42,148 nucleotides of DNA from DATAVB01 sp040414495 (GTDB taxonomy: Bacteria; Actinomycetota; Actinomycetes; Mycobacteriales; QHCD01): the NCBI GenBank assembly GCA_040414495.1, contig JBEDUI010000195.1, positions 1-42,148 of the forward strand. Reading direction: 5' to 3'. Under the pieces are notes generated by a model. That model was not told where the DNA came from. It made no database searches and saw only the letters and a program-made list of their open reading frames with translations. How positions within the stretch are numbered: position 1 is the stretch's first letter; each line of letters begins with the position of its first letter. The position numbers were made by a program, and so were the translations under genes. This document shows positions 1-8,059 of this stretch, piece by piece.

Positions 1-1
1 C

Positions 2-121
2 CGGCTCATCTGGGCCGGCCAACTCGTCCGCGTCCACCTGACGAATTCCAACCGCAGCGCGCGGATCACCGCCGACTCGGTGACCGACTACCTCGCCCGC
101 CTCGTCGAGGAGGCCGCCTGA
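2..121 (+). CDS. Excisionase-like DNA-binding protein, C-terminal fragment
   Basis: Only the last 39 residues lie inside the window; the gene enters from the left edge and stops with TGA at 119-121. The residues RLIWAGQLV, a short basic stretch, then RITADSVTDYL match the recognition helix, wing and closing helix of the small MerR/excisionase winged-helix family, whose members normally have about 60-75 residues. Such proteins bind the attachment site and direct the integrase towards excision. The stop codon shares one base with the ATG of the integrase (TGATG), so the two are translationally coupled, the usual excisionase-integrase order of actinobacterial integrative elements. The family call rests on the fragment alone. 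Confidence 0.7.
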   Translation, partial: RLIWAGQLVRVHLTNSNRSARITADSVTDYLARLVEEAA

Positions 122-1290
122 TGGCACGTAAACGCCCCAACGGATCGGGAATGAACCCACGCAAACGCCCGGACGGCCGCTGGGAGGCACGGGTCTTCGT
201 GCTCACCACCGAGGGCACCTGGAAACGCGTCAGCGTCTACGGCAAATCACCGGAGGCGGTCGAAGCCAAAGCAACCGAACTGAAAGGCCAGCGGGACAAG
301 GGAATCCCGGCCGCCTCGACCACCTCGACGGTGCGGGATTACCTGCAGATCTGGCTGGAGGAATCGGTACGGCCGAATCGGCGGCCGAGCACCTATGAGG
401 GTTACGAGATCAACGTCCGGTGTCACATCAACCCGTTTATCGGGGGTAAGAAGCTCGCCCGGCTTTCGGTCCGCGATGTGCAGGCGTGGCTCGGACAATT
501 GCGCGCGGCGGGTCGAAGTAAGGCGTCCATCCGGTACGCGCACCGGACGCTGCGGGCGGCGTTGAATCAGGCCGTACGTACCGAGCTGATCGCCCGCAAT
601 GTGGCACTGCACGTGGAGTTGCCGTCAATCGAAGACGATGACGACGGCGGCCGCCAGGCACTCACCCCGGCCCACGCGAAGCTGCTGTTACAGCGGGCCG
701 GCGGACAACGGCTCTACGCGGCGTACGTGCTCGGGCTGCTCGGCCTGCGTCGCGGCGAGGTGCTCGGGCTCCGGTGGGAAGACGTCGACCTGGTCCAGCG
801 CACGATCAAGATCCGGCAGACCGTGCACCGGTCAGGGGGTGCGCTGCACGTAGGTCCGCCGAAGTCGCGCCGGTCCCGTCGCACGATTCCCCTACCGCTC
901 TTCGCGGTCGCCGCCCTCCGCACGCAATTCGTGTTTCAGGCCGCCGAGCGGGACGTCGCCGGGGACAAGTGGCAGGAGAGCGGCCGTGTGCTCTCCTCCC
1001 CCATCGGCACGATCCTCGACCCGCGCAACTTCCAGCGGGAGTGGGAGGCGTTCCGGGACGGCATCGAGGGTCTGCCGAAGGTCACGTTTCACGAGTTGCG
1101 GCACAGCCTGGTCAGCCTGCTCACGGAGCTGGGTGTGCCACCGCGCGTGATCATGGAGATTGCCGGGCACGCCGGCCTGGACGTGACCATGCGGGTGTAT
1201 TCGCACGTCCGATTGGAAGCTCAGCGCGTGGCGCTCGACCAACTCGGCACGCTCTTCGGGGACCACGCTGACGGCGGTGACGAGCACTAG
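121..1290 (+). CDS. Tyrosine site-specific integrase of an integrative element
   Basis: A 389-residue phage-type tyrosine recombinase. An N-terminal arm-binding region (about 1-60) is followed by a SAM-like core-binding domain (about 65-165, TVRDYLQIWLEE and RRPSTYEGYE) and the catalytic domain. Catalytic residues are visible: the first Arg in GLRRGEVLGLRW, HELRH for the His-x-x-Arg pair, GHAG for the second His, and the nucleophile Tyr in MRVYSHV. It would integrate and, with the upstream excisionase, excise the element. It is separated from tRNA-Pro by only a terminator, so the tRNA 3' end is the likely target. The catalytic core is complete, so the protein is probably functional. The rest of the element lies left of the window. 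Confidence 0.93.
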   Translation: MARKRPNGSGMNPRKRPDGRWEARVFVLTTEGTWKRVSVYGKSPEAVEAKATELKGQRDKGIPAASTTSTVRDYLQIWLEESVRPNRRPSTYEGYEINVRCHINPFIGGKKLARLSVRDVQAWLGQLRAAGRSKASIRYAHRTLRAALNQAVRTELIARNVALHVELPSIEDDDDGGRQALTPAHAKLLLQRAGGQRLYAAYVLGLLGLRRGEVLGLRWEDVDLVQRTIKIRQTVHRSGGALHVGPPKSRRSRRTIPLPLFAVAALRTQFVFQAAERDVAGDKWQESGRVLSSPIGTILDPRNFQREWEAFRDGIEGLPKVTFHELRHSLVSLLTELGVPPRVIMEIAGHAGLDVTMRVYSHVRLEAQRVALDQLGTLFGDHADGGDEH

Positions 1291-1311
1291 TTGTGGTCAG
1301 ATGTTGTGGTC

Positions 1312-1337
1312 AAGGGCGGTCCATTCGGACCGCCCTT
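1312..1337 (+). terminator. Rho-independent-type hairpin after the integrase
   Basis: A perfect 11-bp inverted repeat, AAGGGCGGTCC / GGACCGCCCTT, with a 4-base loop starts 22 bases after the integrase stop. There is no long T-run, as is common in GC-rich actinobacteria. The hairpin is symmetric, so it could also act on transcripts leaving the tRNA gene on the other strand. Confidence 0.75.
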
Positions 1338-1360
1338 CCGACGTTTGCCCTGGTCAGGCA

Positions 1361-1437
<77 letters not shown>

Positions 1438-1473
1438 ATGCCCGCGACGATGCCGCGAGCGTTGATCAGACTA

Positions 1474-2811
1474 CTACTTCTTCCGGGAGCGCTTCTCCCG
1501 GACCCGGACCGCGATGTCGATCGGACTGCCGGCGAACCCGAATTCCTCGCGCAGCCGCCGTTCGATGAACCGCCGGTACGCCGGCTCCAGCTGGCCGGTC
1601 GTGAACAGCACGAACCGCGGCGGCCGTACCCCGGCCTGGGTCGCGAACAGCACCCGCGGCGAACGACCGGCCCGCGCCGGCGGCGGGGTCGCGGCGGTTA
1701 CCGCGTTCAACCAGGTATTCAGCGTGGCGGTCGGGATCCGCTGCTCCCACGACTCCAACGCCGACCGCAGCGCCGGGGCCAGCCGGCCGACACTGCGACC
1801 AGTCAGCGCCGAGACGTTGACCCGGGTCGCCCACCGCACCTGCAGCAGGTCCCGTTCGACCTCGCGGTCCAGCCGCAGCCGCCGATCCTCATCGACCAGA
1901 TCCCACTTGTTGAACGCCACCACCAGCGCCCGGCCGGCCTCCTCGACCGCGCCGATGACCCGCTGATCCTGCTCGCTGATCGGCTCGCTGGCGTCGATCA
2001 CCACGATCGCTACCTCGGCCGCGTCGATCGCCGACGCCGTACGCAGCGACGCGTAGTACTCGGTCCCCGAGGCCTCACGAACCCGGCGCCGCAGCCCGGC
2101 CGTATCGACGAACCGCCAGATCTGCCCGTCCAACTGCACCATGCTGTCGACCGGGTCGACGGTCGTGCCGGCCACTGGGTCGACCACCGAGCGTTCGTCG
2201 CCGGAGAGGCGGTTCAGCAGACTCGACTTGCCGACGTTGGGCTTGCCGACCAGGGCCACCCGGCGCGGACCGTCCTCGCCCTCGGATTCCATCGGCGCGT
2301 CCGGCAACGCCTTCAAGATCGCGTCGAGCAGGTCGCCCGAGCCGCGGCCGTGCAGCGCGCTGACCGGGTACGGCTCCCCCAGCCCGAGCCGCCACAGCGA
2401 GCTGGCGTCGGATTCGAAGCGGGCGTCATCGACCTTGTTGGCGGCCAGTACGACGGGCACCTCGCCGCGCCGCAGTACCCGCGCCACCGCATCGTCGGTC
2501 GCGGTAGCGCCGACCGAGGCGTCGACGACGAGCAGTACGGCATCGGCAGTCGCGATCGCGCGTTCGGCCTGGGCCGCGACCCGGGCGGCGAGCCCGGTCG
2601 CGTCCGGCTCCCAGCCGCCGGTGTCCACGATCGTGAACCGCCGACCGCTCCACAGCGCGTCGTAGGCGACCCGGTCCCGCGTCACGCCCGGGACGTCCTG
2701 CACCACCGCATCCCGGCGGCCCAGAATGCGGTTGACCAGCGTTGACTTCCCGACGTTCGGGCGGCCGATCACCGCCAATACCGGCACACCAGCGTCTACA
2801 ACCTCAGTCAC
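1474..2811 (-). CDS. der: Ribosome-assembly GTPase Der (EngA)
   Basis: A 445-residue protein with the tandem G-domain architecture unique to Der, which binds maturing 50S subunits in the cytoplasm. The first G domain has the P-loop GRPNVGKST (residues 16-24), the switch PGVTRDR and the specificity motif NKVD. The second has GKPNVGKSS (near 188), DTAGL and NKWDLVDE. A C-terminal KH-like domain ends in a basic RSRKK tail. Length is typical. Its start overlaps the stop of the upstream plsC-like gene by 4 bases, and it closes an operon running from rluB or further upstream. tRNA-Pro follows on the same strand. Confidence 0.97.
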   Translation of the reverse strand: MTEVVDAGVPVLAVIGRPNVGKSTLVNRILGRRDAVVQDVPGVTRDRVAYDALWSGRRFTIVDTGGWEPDATGLAARVAAQAERAIATADAVLLVVDASVGATATDDAVARVLRRGEVPVVLAANKVDDARFESDASSLWRLGLGEPYPVSALHGRGSGDLLDAILKALPDAPMESEGEDGPRRVALVGKPNVGKSSLLNRLSGDERSVVDPVAGTTVDPVDSMVQLDGQIWRFVDTAGLRRRVREASGTEYYASLRTASAIDAAEVAIVVIDASEPISEQDQRVIGAVEEAGRALVVAFNKWDLVDEDRRLRLDREVERDLLQVRWATRVNVSALTGRSVGRLAPALRSALESWEQRIPTATLNTWLNAVTAATPPPARAGRSPRVLFATQAGVRPPRFVLFTTGQLEPAYRRFIERRLREEFGFAGSPIDIAVRVREKRSRKK

Positions 2812-3458
2812 AGTCGATCAGCCGAGCCAATCTCGACCACCAGTTTGGCCAGCGCCTCGCGGATCTGCTCAGCCGCCTCGGCGACCGCCTGCCGCGAGGC
2901 CGGCCCGGACGGTACGTGCACCGGGTTCCCGAACATGACCCGGACCTTCGGCCGGCGCAGCGACCGGCGGGGTAGCACAGCGTTCGTACCGGAGCAGGCG
3001 ATCGGTACGACCGGAGCACCCGAACGTACTGCCAGATAAGCGATTCCGTGCTCGACCTTGGCGACCTCACCGGTCCCACGGGAGCCCTCGGGGAACACCC
3101 CAACGGCACCGCCGGCGGCCAGGGTTTCCAACGCGTCGGTCAGCGGCGCGCGTTCGACCGTGCCGCGCCGGACCGGGATCTGTCCAATGTGGAGCAAGTA
3201 CGGCTTGATCGGGCCGACGAACGCCTCGGCCTTGACGAAGAACGAGGTGGGCCGCGGCACCAAGGCGAACAGCAGCGGCCCGTCGACGTTGTGCGTGTGG
3301 TTCGCGGCGAGCAGTACCTTCCCGGTTTGCGGCAGGTTCTCCACACCGATCATCTCCACCCGGGCCAGCGCCGAGCGCAGCACATAACCGATCCCGCGGG
3401 AGAACTGGATCAGCGGAGTACCGGCGGCTTTCTGCGCGCCGGTTAACTGGACCTTCAT
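2808..3458 (-). CDS. Lysophospholipid acyltransferase (PlsC family)
   Basis: A 216-residue 1-acylglycerol-3-phosphate acyltransferase-type protein, predicted to acylate lysophospholipids at the membrane. Motif I appears as NHTHNVDGP (His-x4-Asp, catalytic), motif III as FPEGSRGTG (phosphate binding), and a hydrophobic PVVPIACSG lies near motif IV. A hydrophobic N-terminal part (SRGIGYVLRSALARV) could associate with the membrane. It overlaps cmk upstream and der downstream by 4 bases each, so all three are probably translated together. A plsC-like gene between cmk and der is also known in Streptomyces but is missing in mycobacteria, as far as I remember. The exact acyl acceptor cannot be told. 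Confidence 0.9.
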   Translation of the reverse strand: MKVQLTGAQKAAGTPLIQFSRGIGYVLRSALARVEMIGVENLPQTGKVLLAANHTHNVDGPLLFALVPRPTSFFVKAEAFVGPIKPYLLHIGQIPVRRGTVERAPLTDALETLAAGGAVGVFPEGSRGTGEVAKVEHGIAYLAVRSGAPVVPIACSGTNAVLPRRSLRRPKVRVMFGNPVHVPSGPASRQAVAEAAEQIREALAKLVVEIGSADRL

Positions 3459-4120
3459 CGCGGCACGCTCGCGTCGGGCACGAGCGAGAGCACCCGGTCG
3501 ACTACCTGGTCCAGCGACAGATCGGTCGTGTCGACGAGTACGGCGTCATCGGCCTGCCGGAGCGGGCTGGCCGCGCGGCTGCTGTCGAATCGGTCCCGGC
3601 GGTCCAGGTCGGCCGAGACCGTGGCGACCGCCTGCCGGTCCTGGCGCGAACGCCGACGGGCCCGCGCATCGGCCGAAGCGGTCAGAAAGATCTTGGGCTC
3701 GGCCTCGGGCGCCACGACCGTACCGATATCGCGGCCCTCCACCACGATGCCGCCGCAGCCGATGATCTCCTGCTGCATCGCGACCAACCGATGCCGTACC
3801 GCCGGGATCGCCGACACGGCCGACACCGCGGCGGTGACCTCGGCGCCGCGGATGGGCCGGTCGACCGGCGTGCCGTCCACGGTGATCGCCGGGTGGTCCG
3901 GGTCGGTGCCGATCTCGATCCGTACGGAGTCCACGACCGAGATCACAGCGGTGGCGTCGGTCGGGTCGACGCCGGCCCGCAGCACCGCCCAGGTGGCCGC
4001 GCGGTACATCGCGCCGGTGTCGAGATAGCGGGCACCCAGGCGCTGCGCCACCCTCGTGGCCACCGATGACTTGCCGGTCCCCGAAGGTCCGTCGAGCGCG
4101 ACGACACCACCGAACGACAC
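3455..4120 (-). CDS. cmk: Cytidylate (CMP/dCMP) kinase
   Basis: A 221-residue nucleoside monophosphate kinase that phosphorylates CMP and dCMP with ATP. The Walker A loop is GPSGTGKSS (residues 11-19), followed by YLDTGAMYRA, the substrate-binding signature. VVEGRDIGTVVAPEA is the conserved CMP-kinase block, and the LID region has RRSRQDR. Length is normal. The GTG start at 4120 is supported by AGGAGG seven bases upstream. It overlaps the plsC-like gene by 4 bases and sits 44 bases after aroH, in the conserved cmk-der pair. Confidence 0.96.
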   Translation of the reverse strand: MSFGGVVALDGPSGTGKSSVATRVAQRLGARYLDTGAMYRAATWAVLRAGVDPTDATAVISVVDSVRIEIGTDPDHPAITVDGTPVDRPIRGAEVTAAVSAVSAIPAVRHRLVAMQQEIIGCGGIVVEGRDIGTVVAPEAEPKIFLTASADARARRRSRQDRQAVATVSADLDRRDRFDSSRAASPLRQADDAVLVDTTDLSLDQVVDRVLSLVPDASVPR

Positions 4121-4164
4121 CGGGCCACCTCCTGATCGGGCGAGAGTTGTCTACTGGGGCCTGT

Positions 4165-4527
4165 CTATTGGGGAAGGTCGGTACGCAGCTGCGCGGCTCC
4201 GTGCAGATACACATGGCGCAACTCGCTGCGGTCCTTCGCTGTTTCCACGTGAGCAAGCATCCGGACGACCCGCGGCATAGCGCCGGGGACGGGGATCTCG
4301 GTCGAGCACAGTAGCGGTACGTCGGTGAGACCCGCCTTGCGCGCGGCGTACGCGGGGAAGTCGGCGTTGAGGTCCGGTGTGACCGTGAAGATCGCGCTGA
4401 TCAGGTCGTCGGGGACGAGCTCATTACGCTCGAGCACCGCGAGCACCAGCTCCGCGCTTCCGGTCAGTATGGCGTCGCGATCGTTCTCCTCGACCTGCGT
4501 TGCGCCGCGAATTGCCCGTACCGCCAC
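4165..4527 (-). CDS. aroH: Chorismate mutase, AroH type
   Basis: A 120-residue single-domain AroH-class chorismate mutase, the trimeric enzyme that turns chorismate into prephenate for Phe/Tyr synthesis. Family signatures are the start VRAIRGATQVEENDRDAI, the block SAIFTVTPDLNADFPAYAAR carrying active-site residues, PLLCSTEIPVPGAMPRVVRM (active-site Cys and Arg), and the C-terminal VYLHGAAQLR. It starts with GTG at 4527 behind GGAAGGGA. It lies between rluB and cmk in the same direction. No tyrA is next to it, unlike some relatives. Confidence 0.93.
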   Translation of the reverse strand: MAVRAIRGATQVEENDRDAILTGSAELVLAVLERNELVPDDLISAIFTVTPDLNADFPAYAARKAGLTDVPLLCSTEIPVPGAMPRVVRMLAHVETAKDRSELRHVYLHGAAQLRTDLPQ

Positions 4528-4647
4528 GAGATGTCCCTTCCGGAGTTAACCCGGCCCGAGTTTCATACGGGCCCAACACAGCGTACAAGGGCGACCTGAT
4601 CGGTCTCGACGCCCGACCGACGACCGAAATCGCCGTTCGTTACCGAA

Positions 4648-5397
4648 TCAGAGACCGACCAGATCGTAAAGCGCGGCCAACTCCTCGGTGGACAACTGGC
4701 GTACATTTCCCGCCCGCTGCCCACCCAACAGCACTGGGCCGACCGCGGTACGGACCAGTCGGCTGACCGGATGTCCGACCTCGGCCAGCATCCGCCGCAC
4801 CACGTGCTTGCGGCCTTCGTGCAGTACGACCTCGACCAGGGCCCGCCGCCCGGTCACGTCCACCACCCGGAACCGGTCGGTCCGGACCAGGCCGTCCTCC
4901 AGCATCACGCCTTCACGCAGCCGCCGGCCCACGTCCTTGCCGACCGGCGCCGGTACCTCAGCCAGGTACGTCTTGCGCACCTCGTACGACGGGTGGGTCA
5001 GCCGGTGCGCCAACTCCCCGTCGTTGGTCATGATCAGCAGGCCCTCACTGTCGGCGTCGAGCCGGCCGACGTGAAAGAGCCGCCGGTCCCCCGTCCAGTC
5101 TTTGACCAGATCGGCGACGGTCGGCCGGCCGCGGTCGTCGGACATGGCCGAGAGCACCCCGCGCGGTTTGTTCAGGGCCAGGTGCACCATGCCTTCGCGC
5201 AGCTCGACCCGCGCGCCGTCGACCCGGACCACAGCCTGGGCCGGATCGACCCGGACACCGTGCTCGCGGACCACGGCACCGTCGATGCTCACCCGGCCGG
5301 CCGCGATCAGGTTGTCAGCCGCCCGCCGGGACGCGATCCCGGCGGTGGCCAGGAGCTTGTTCAGCCGGATGCCTTCGGTTTCGTTGCGCTCAGGCAT
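4648..5397 (-). CDS. rluB: 23S rRNA pseudouridine synthase (RluB/RsuA family)
   Basis: A 249-residue enzyme that isomerises uridine to pseudouridine in rRNA. An S4 RNA-binding domain occupies about residues 9-70 (LNKLLATAGIASRRAADNLI). The catalytic domain has GRLDADSEGLLIMTNDG with the catalytic Asp and ends with EGRKHVVRRMLAEVGHPV. Family and position next to scpB point to the RluB-type 23S U2605 enzyme, but RsuA-type substrates cannot be excluded by sequence. The ATG overlaps the scpB stop by 8 bases, so the two are probably coupled. Confidence 0.93.
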   Translation of the reverse strand: MPERNETEGIRLNKLLATAGIASRRAADNLIAAGRVSIDGAVVREHGVRVDPAQAVVRVDGARVELREGMVHLALNKPRGVLSAMSDDRGRPTVADLVKDWTGDRRLFHVGRLDADSEGLLIMTNDGELAHRLTHPSYEVRKTYLAEVPAPVGKDVGRRLREGVMLEDGLVRTDRFRVVDVTGRRALVEVVLHEGRKHVVRRMLAEVGHPVSRLVRTAVGPVLLGGQRAGNVRQLSTEELAALYDLVGL

Positions 5398-6487
5398 CGG
5401 TGATGGAGGTGTCCAGTTCGGTGTGGTCGGGCAGCAACGGAGCCAGCGCCGGCAGGTCGTCGAGCGAGCCCAGGCCGAGTTTTTCCAGGAACAGCGGCGT
5501 GGTGCGGTACAGGCCGCCGCCGGTCTCCGGGTCCGTGCCGCATTCCTCGATCAGCGCCCGCGTAGTCAACGTGCGGATCACCGCGTCGACGCCGACACCG
5601 CGGATCGCCGATACCCGGGCCCGGGTCACCGGCTGCCGGTACGCGATCACGGCCAGGGTCTCCAACGCCGCCTGGGTCAGCCGGGTCTGCTGCCCGTCGA
5701 GCACGAACCGCTCGACGTAGCGGGCGAAGTCGTCGCGGGAGTACAGCCGCCAGCCGCCGGCTACCTCGCGCAGGTCCATGCCGCGGGACGCCTCGTCGTA
5801 TTCGGTCCGCAGCGCGTGCAGGGCCGCTTCGGCATCCGGCTTCGGTACGGCCAGTGTCTGGGCCAACGTCGTGATGTCGATCGGTTGGTCGACAACCAGC
5901 AGTACGGCTTCCAGGGCCGAACGCAGCCGGATCGGATCGACCAGATCCAGCGTCGGGCCTTCCTCGTCGTCGACCGTGGCCGACTCACCGTCCACAGAGG
6001 ACTCGCCCGTCGCTGGATCGGTCTGCGAATCCGGCTCTGATTCGCTGACGTTTTCAGCACCCGGCTGCGAATCAATTACGTTGTCAGCGTCGGCCTCCGA
6101 GACGATGACGTTGTCAGCATCCGACTCCGAGACGATGACGTTGTCAGCATCGGGCTCCGACTCAATGACGTCATCAGCATCCGAAGCGGCTTCGTTTTCA
6201 GCAACGACATCCGAGCCGGATTCGGCTTTAGCCGCGTCATCCGCCATGGTTGCGTTTTCCGGCTCGGTTACGTCGTTTTCAGCGGGCTCGGATTCCAGTA
6301 CGTCGCCGGTGTCCGCCTCGGCCGGCTCCGGCGATTCGCTGCCGGATTCCGGTTCGGCGGAACTGTCCTCAGTGGACTGGGCCGGCGCCGGCTCCGACTC
6401 AACATCAACCACAGCGGCGTCTTCGACCGCATCCCCATCCGGACCGAGATCGTCCACTGTGGACTCCCCCGCCTCGTCGCTGCTCAC
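5390..6487 (-). CDS. scpB: Segregation/condensation protein ScpB with long acidic repeat N-terminus
   Basis: ScpB is the tandem winged-helix kleisin partner in the SMC-ScpA-ScpB complex, which compacts and segregates the chromosome. The recognisable ScpB core covers about residues 184-355 of 365 (LRSALEAVLLVVDQPIDI, then YRQPVTRARVSAIRGVGVD and GLYRTTPLFLEKLGLGSLDDLP). The preceding ~180 residues are extremely acidic, rich in Asp, Glu, Ser and Ala, and hold a decapeptide repeat (DADNVIVSES-like). Typical ScpB has about 190-250 residues. The GTG start at 6487 has GAGGAG upstream and overlaps the scpA stop as GTGA, so the long form is the likely product. An internal ATG at residue 81 is the only obvious alternative. 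Confidence 0.93.
   Translation of the reverse strand: MSSDEAGESTVDDLGPDGDAVEDAAVVDVESEPAPAQSTEDSSAEPESGSESPEPAEADTGDVLESEPAENDVTEPENATMADDAAKAESGSDVVAENEAASDADDVIESEPDADNVIVSESDADNVIVSEADADNVIDSQPGAENVSESEPDSQTDPATGESSVDGESATVDDEEGPTLDLVDPIRLRSALEAVLLVVDQPIDITTLAQTLAVPKPDAEAALHALRTEYDEASRGMDLREVAGGWRLYSRDDFARYVERFVLDGQQTRLTQAALETLAVIAYRQPVTRARVSAIRGVGVDAVIRTLTTRALIEECGTDPETGGGLYRTTPLFLEKLGLGSLDDLPALAPLLPDHTELDTSITDA
6032..6181 (-). repeat. 30-bp minisatellite within scpB
   Basis: Five imperfect in-frame 30-bp units encode residues 103-152 of ScpB (DADDVIESEP, DADNVIVSES, DADNVIVSEA, DADNVIDSQP, GAENVSESEP). The middle units are nearly identical at DNA level, which points to recent expansion. 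The unit length is a multiple of three, so copy-number change keeps the frame. Confidence 0.85.
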
Positions 6488-7341
6488 CCGTACTCCTCAT
6501 CCATGTCCAGGTCCGAGTCGGTGTCCGACTGCTCGGCGCTGCCCACCCAGCGCACCTCAAGCTCCCCCAACGGCGCCGGCTGCTCAAACGCCAACACGCC
6601 CTCACGGAACAGCTCCAACACCGCCAGGAACCGGGCGATCACCTCGAGCGTGTGCTCGCAGTCGGAGACCAGCGCGCGGAACGACGCCGCACCGGACTGC
6701 GAAAGCCGATCGCGCAGCAGCCGGGCGTGCTCGCGGACCGACACCTGCACCGCGTGCACGTGATCCGTATTGACCGTCGGCGGCGGCTTGGGCGCCAACG
6801 CCAACGCGGCCAACCGGGCGAATTCGGCCGGCCCGACCCCGAGCAGCACCTCAGGCAGCGCATCGGCGTACCGCGGCTCGAGCGCCACCGCCCGCGGAAA
6901 CCGTCGCGCCTGCGCTTGATGCCATTCCTGCAACTGCGCCGCGACCTGCTTGTACGCGCGGTACTGCAGCAGCCGGGCGAACAGCAGGTCACGCGCCTCC
7001 AACAGCGCCAGGTCCTCTTCGTCCTCGACCGCGGCGGCCGGCAGCAACCGGGCCGCTTTCAGGTCCAGCAATGTGGAGGCGACGACGAGGAACTCGGTCG
7101 CCTGGGCCAGATCCCAGGCGGCGCCGGCCGCACTGATGTACGCGATGAATTCGTCGGTGACCTTGGACAGCGAGACTTCGGTGACGTCCAGCTTGTGCTT
7201 GGAGATCAGGCTCAGCAGCAGGTCGAACGGACCCTCGAAATTGGCCAGGTGCACCTCGAACGAGGGCCGCTTGCCCTCGGCCGGCTCCACGATGGCGGCA
7301 TCGCCAGCCGGGGCTGTGGGGTCGGTCAACGTGTCCTGCAT
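6484..7341 (-). CDS. scpA: Segregation/condensation protein ScpA (kleisin)
   Basis: A 285-residue kleisin bridging the SMC heads and recruiting ScpB for chromosome segregation. The N-terminal block FEVHLANFEGPFDLLLSLISKHKLDVTEVSLSKV is written here as its two recognisable parts, FEGPFDLLLSLI and KHKLDVTEVSL, at residues 28-60. The middle region LLARLLQYRAYKQVA-like and the C-terminal winged helix (FRALVSDCEHTLEVIARFLAVLEL, start FRALVSDCEHTLEVI) follow. Length fits the family. It overlaps scpB by 4 bases and lies 22 bases after the S2P-like gene. Confidence 0.95.
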   Translation of the reverse strand: MQDTLTDPTAPAGDAAIVEPAEGKRPSFEVHLANFEGPFDLLLSLISKHKLDVTEVSLSKVTDEFIAYISAAGAAWDLAQATEFLVVASTLLDLKAARLLPAAAVEDEEDLALLEARDLLFARLLQYRAYKQVAAQLQEWHQAQARRFPRAVALEPRYADALPEVLLGVGPAEFARLAALALAPKPPPTVNTDHVHAVQVSVREHARLLRDRLSQSGAASFRALVSDCEHTLEVIARFLAVLELFREGVLAFEQPAPLGELEVRWVGSAEQSDTDSDLDMDEEYG

Positions 7342-7363
7342 CGACTGACCGTAGCGCGGCCGA

Positions 7364-8029
7364 TCATCTACCCGCGACGGCCTGCAGGATCAGGCCGATG
7401 AAGTAGTCCAGCAGCTTGACCAGGATCGGGAGTTCGCCACCGAGCGGAATGACGGTCAGGACCAACAGGATCAGTACGCCGATGTTGCGTTCTTCCATGT
7501 ACATCCGGGTGCGCTGCCAGCCGATCGTCGGCCGCATGAAGATGTTCATGACCTTCCAGCCGGTCAACGGCGGCAGCGGAACGAGCGCGAGCAGCGCGAC
7601 CGTCACCGCTTCCAACCCGGCGCACAGCGGCAACACGAGTTTGGCCGAACCCTCGATGCCGGAGATGACGTCACCGAGGTTGGGCCGACCGGCCAACGCC
7701 TCCCGGCCGCCGGCCTGCGCGGCGTAGCCGACCAGTCCGGCCGCGCCCAGCAGACCCGCGACGACCGGGCCGGAGAGCAGAGCCACACACCGCTTCCACG
7801 TGGTGCCGCGCACCGGCGCCTCGGTCGGGCCCCAACCCGGGCCGCCGAGGATCGCCGCGACGCAGCCGTACGGATCGAGCCAGCCACGTGCACCCGGCTC
7901 GCGCGGCTCCAACCGCACGCCCAACGCCCGCGCGCAGACACGCTGCGTCGCGGTACAGGCGAGAACCGCTACCAGGAATCCGACCAGGAGCCCGACGAAC
8001 GCCACCGGGTGGCCGAGCGCGCGTAGCAC
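7364..8029 (-). CDS. Site-2-protease-fold membrane protein lacking all zinc ligands
   Basis: A 221-residue membrane protein with about five to six hydrophobic segments. It occupies the scpA-parA slot where other actinobacteria carry an M50 site-2 protease. Two family landmarks survive: ARALG followed by WLDPYG (active homologues read ARxLGD and then HVDPFG) and LVPLPPLTGWKV (active homologues read LPIPPLDGxRV). Aligning on ARALG, the HExxH motif is replaced by CTATQ, and the Asp ligand of the second motif is Thr. I therefore infer a catalytically dead homologue, perhaps retained for a scaffold role. The GTG start at 8029 lies 30 bases after the parA stop. Confidence 0.8.
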   Translation of the reverse strand: MLRALGHPVAFVGLLVGFLVAVLACTATQRVCARALGVRLEPREPGARGWLDPYGCVAAILGGPGWGPTEAPVRGTTWKRCVALLSGPVVAGLLGAAGLVGYAAQAGGREALAGRPNLGDVISGIEGSAKLVLPLCAGLEAVTVALLALVPLPPLTGWKVMNIFMRPTIGWQRTRMYMEERNIGVLILLVLTVIPLGGELPILVKLLDYFIGLILQAVAGR

Positions 8030-8059
8030 GCGGTCAGCCTCCCGCTACGGCAGGAACGC

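Noticed and set aside
1438..2745. 435-codon open frame antisense to der
   Set aside because: It is an Arg/Pro/Gln-rich shadow frame of a clear der gene, a common artefact in GC-rich DNA.
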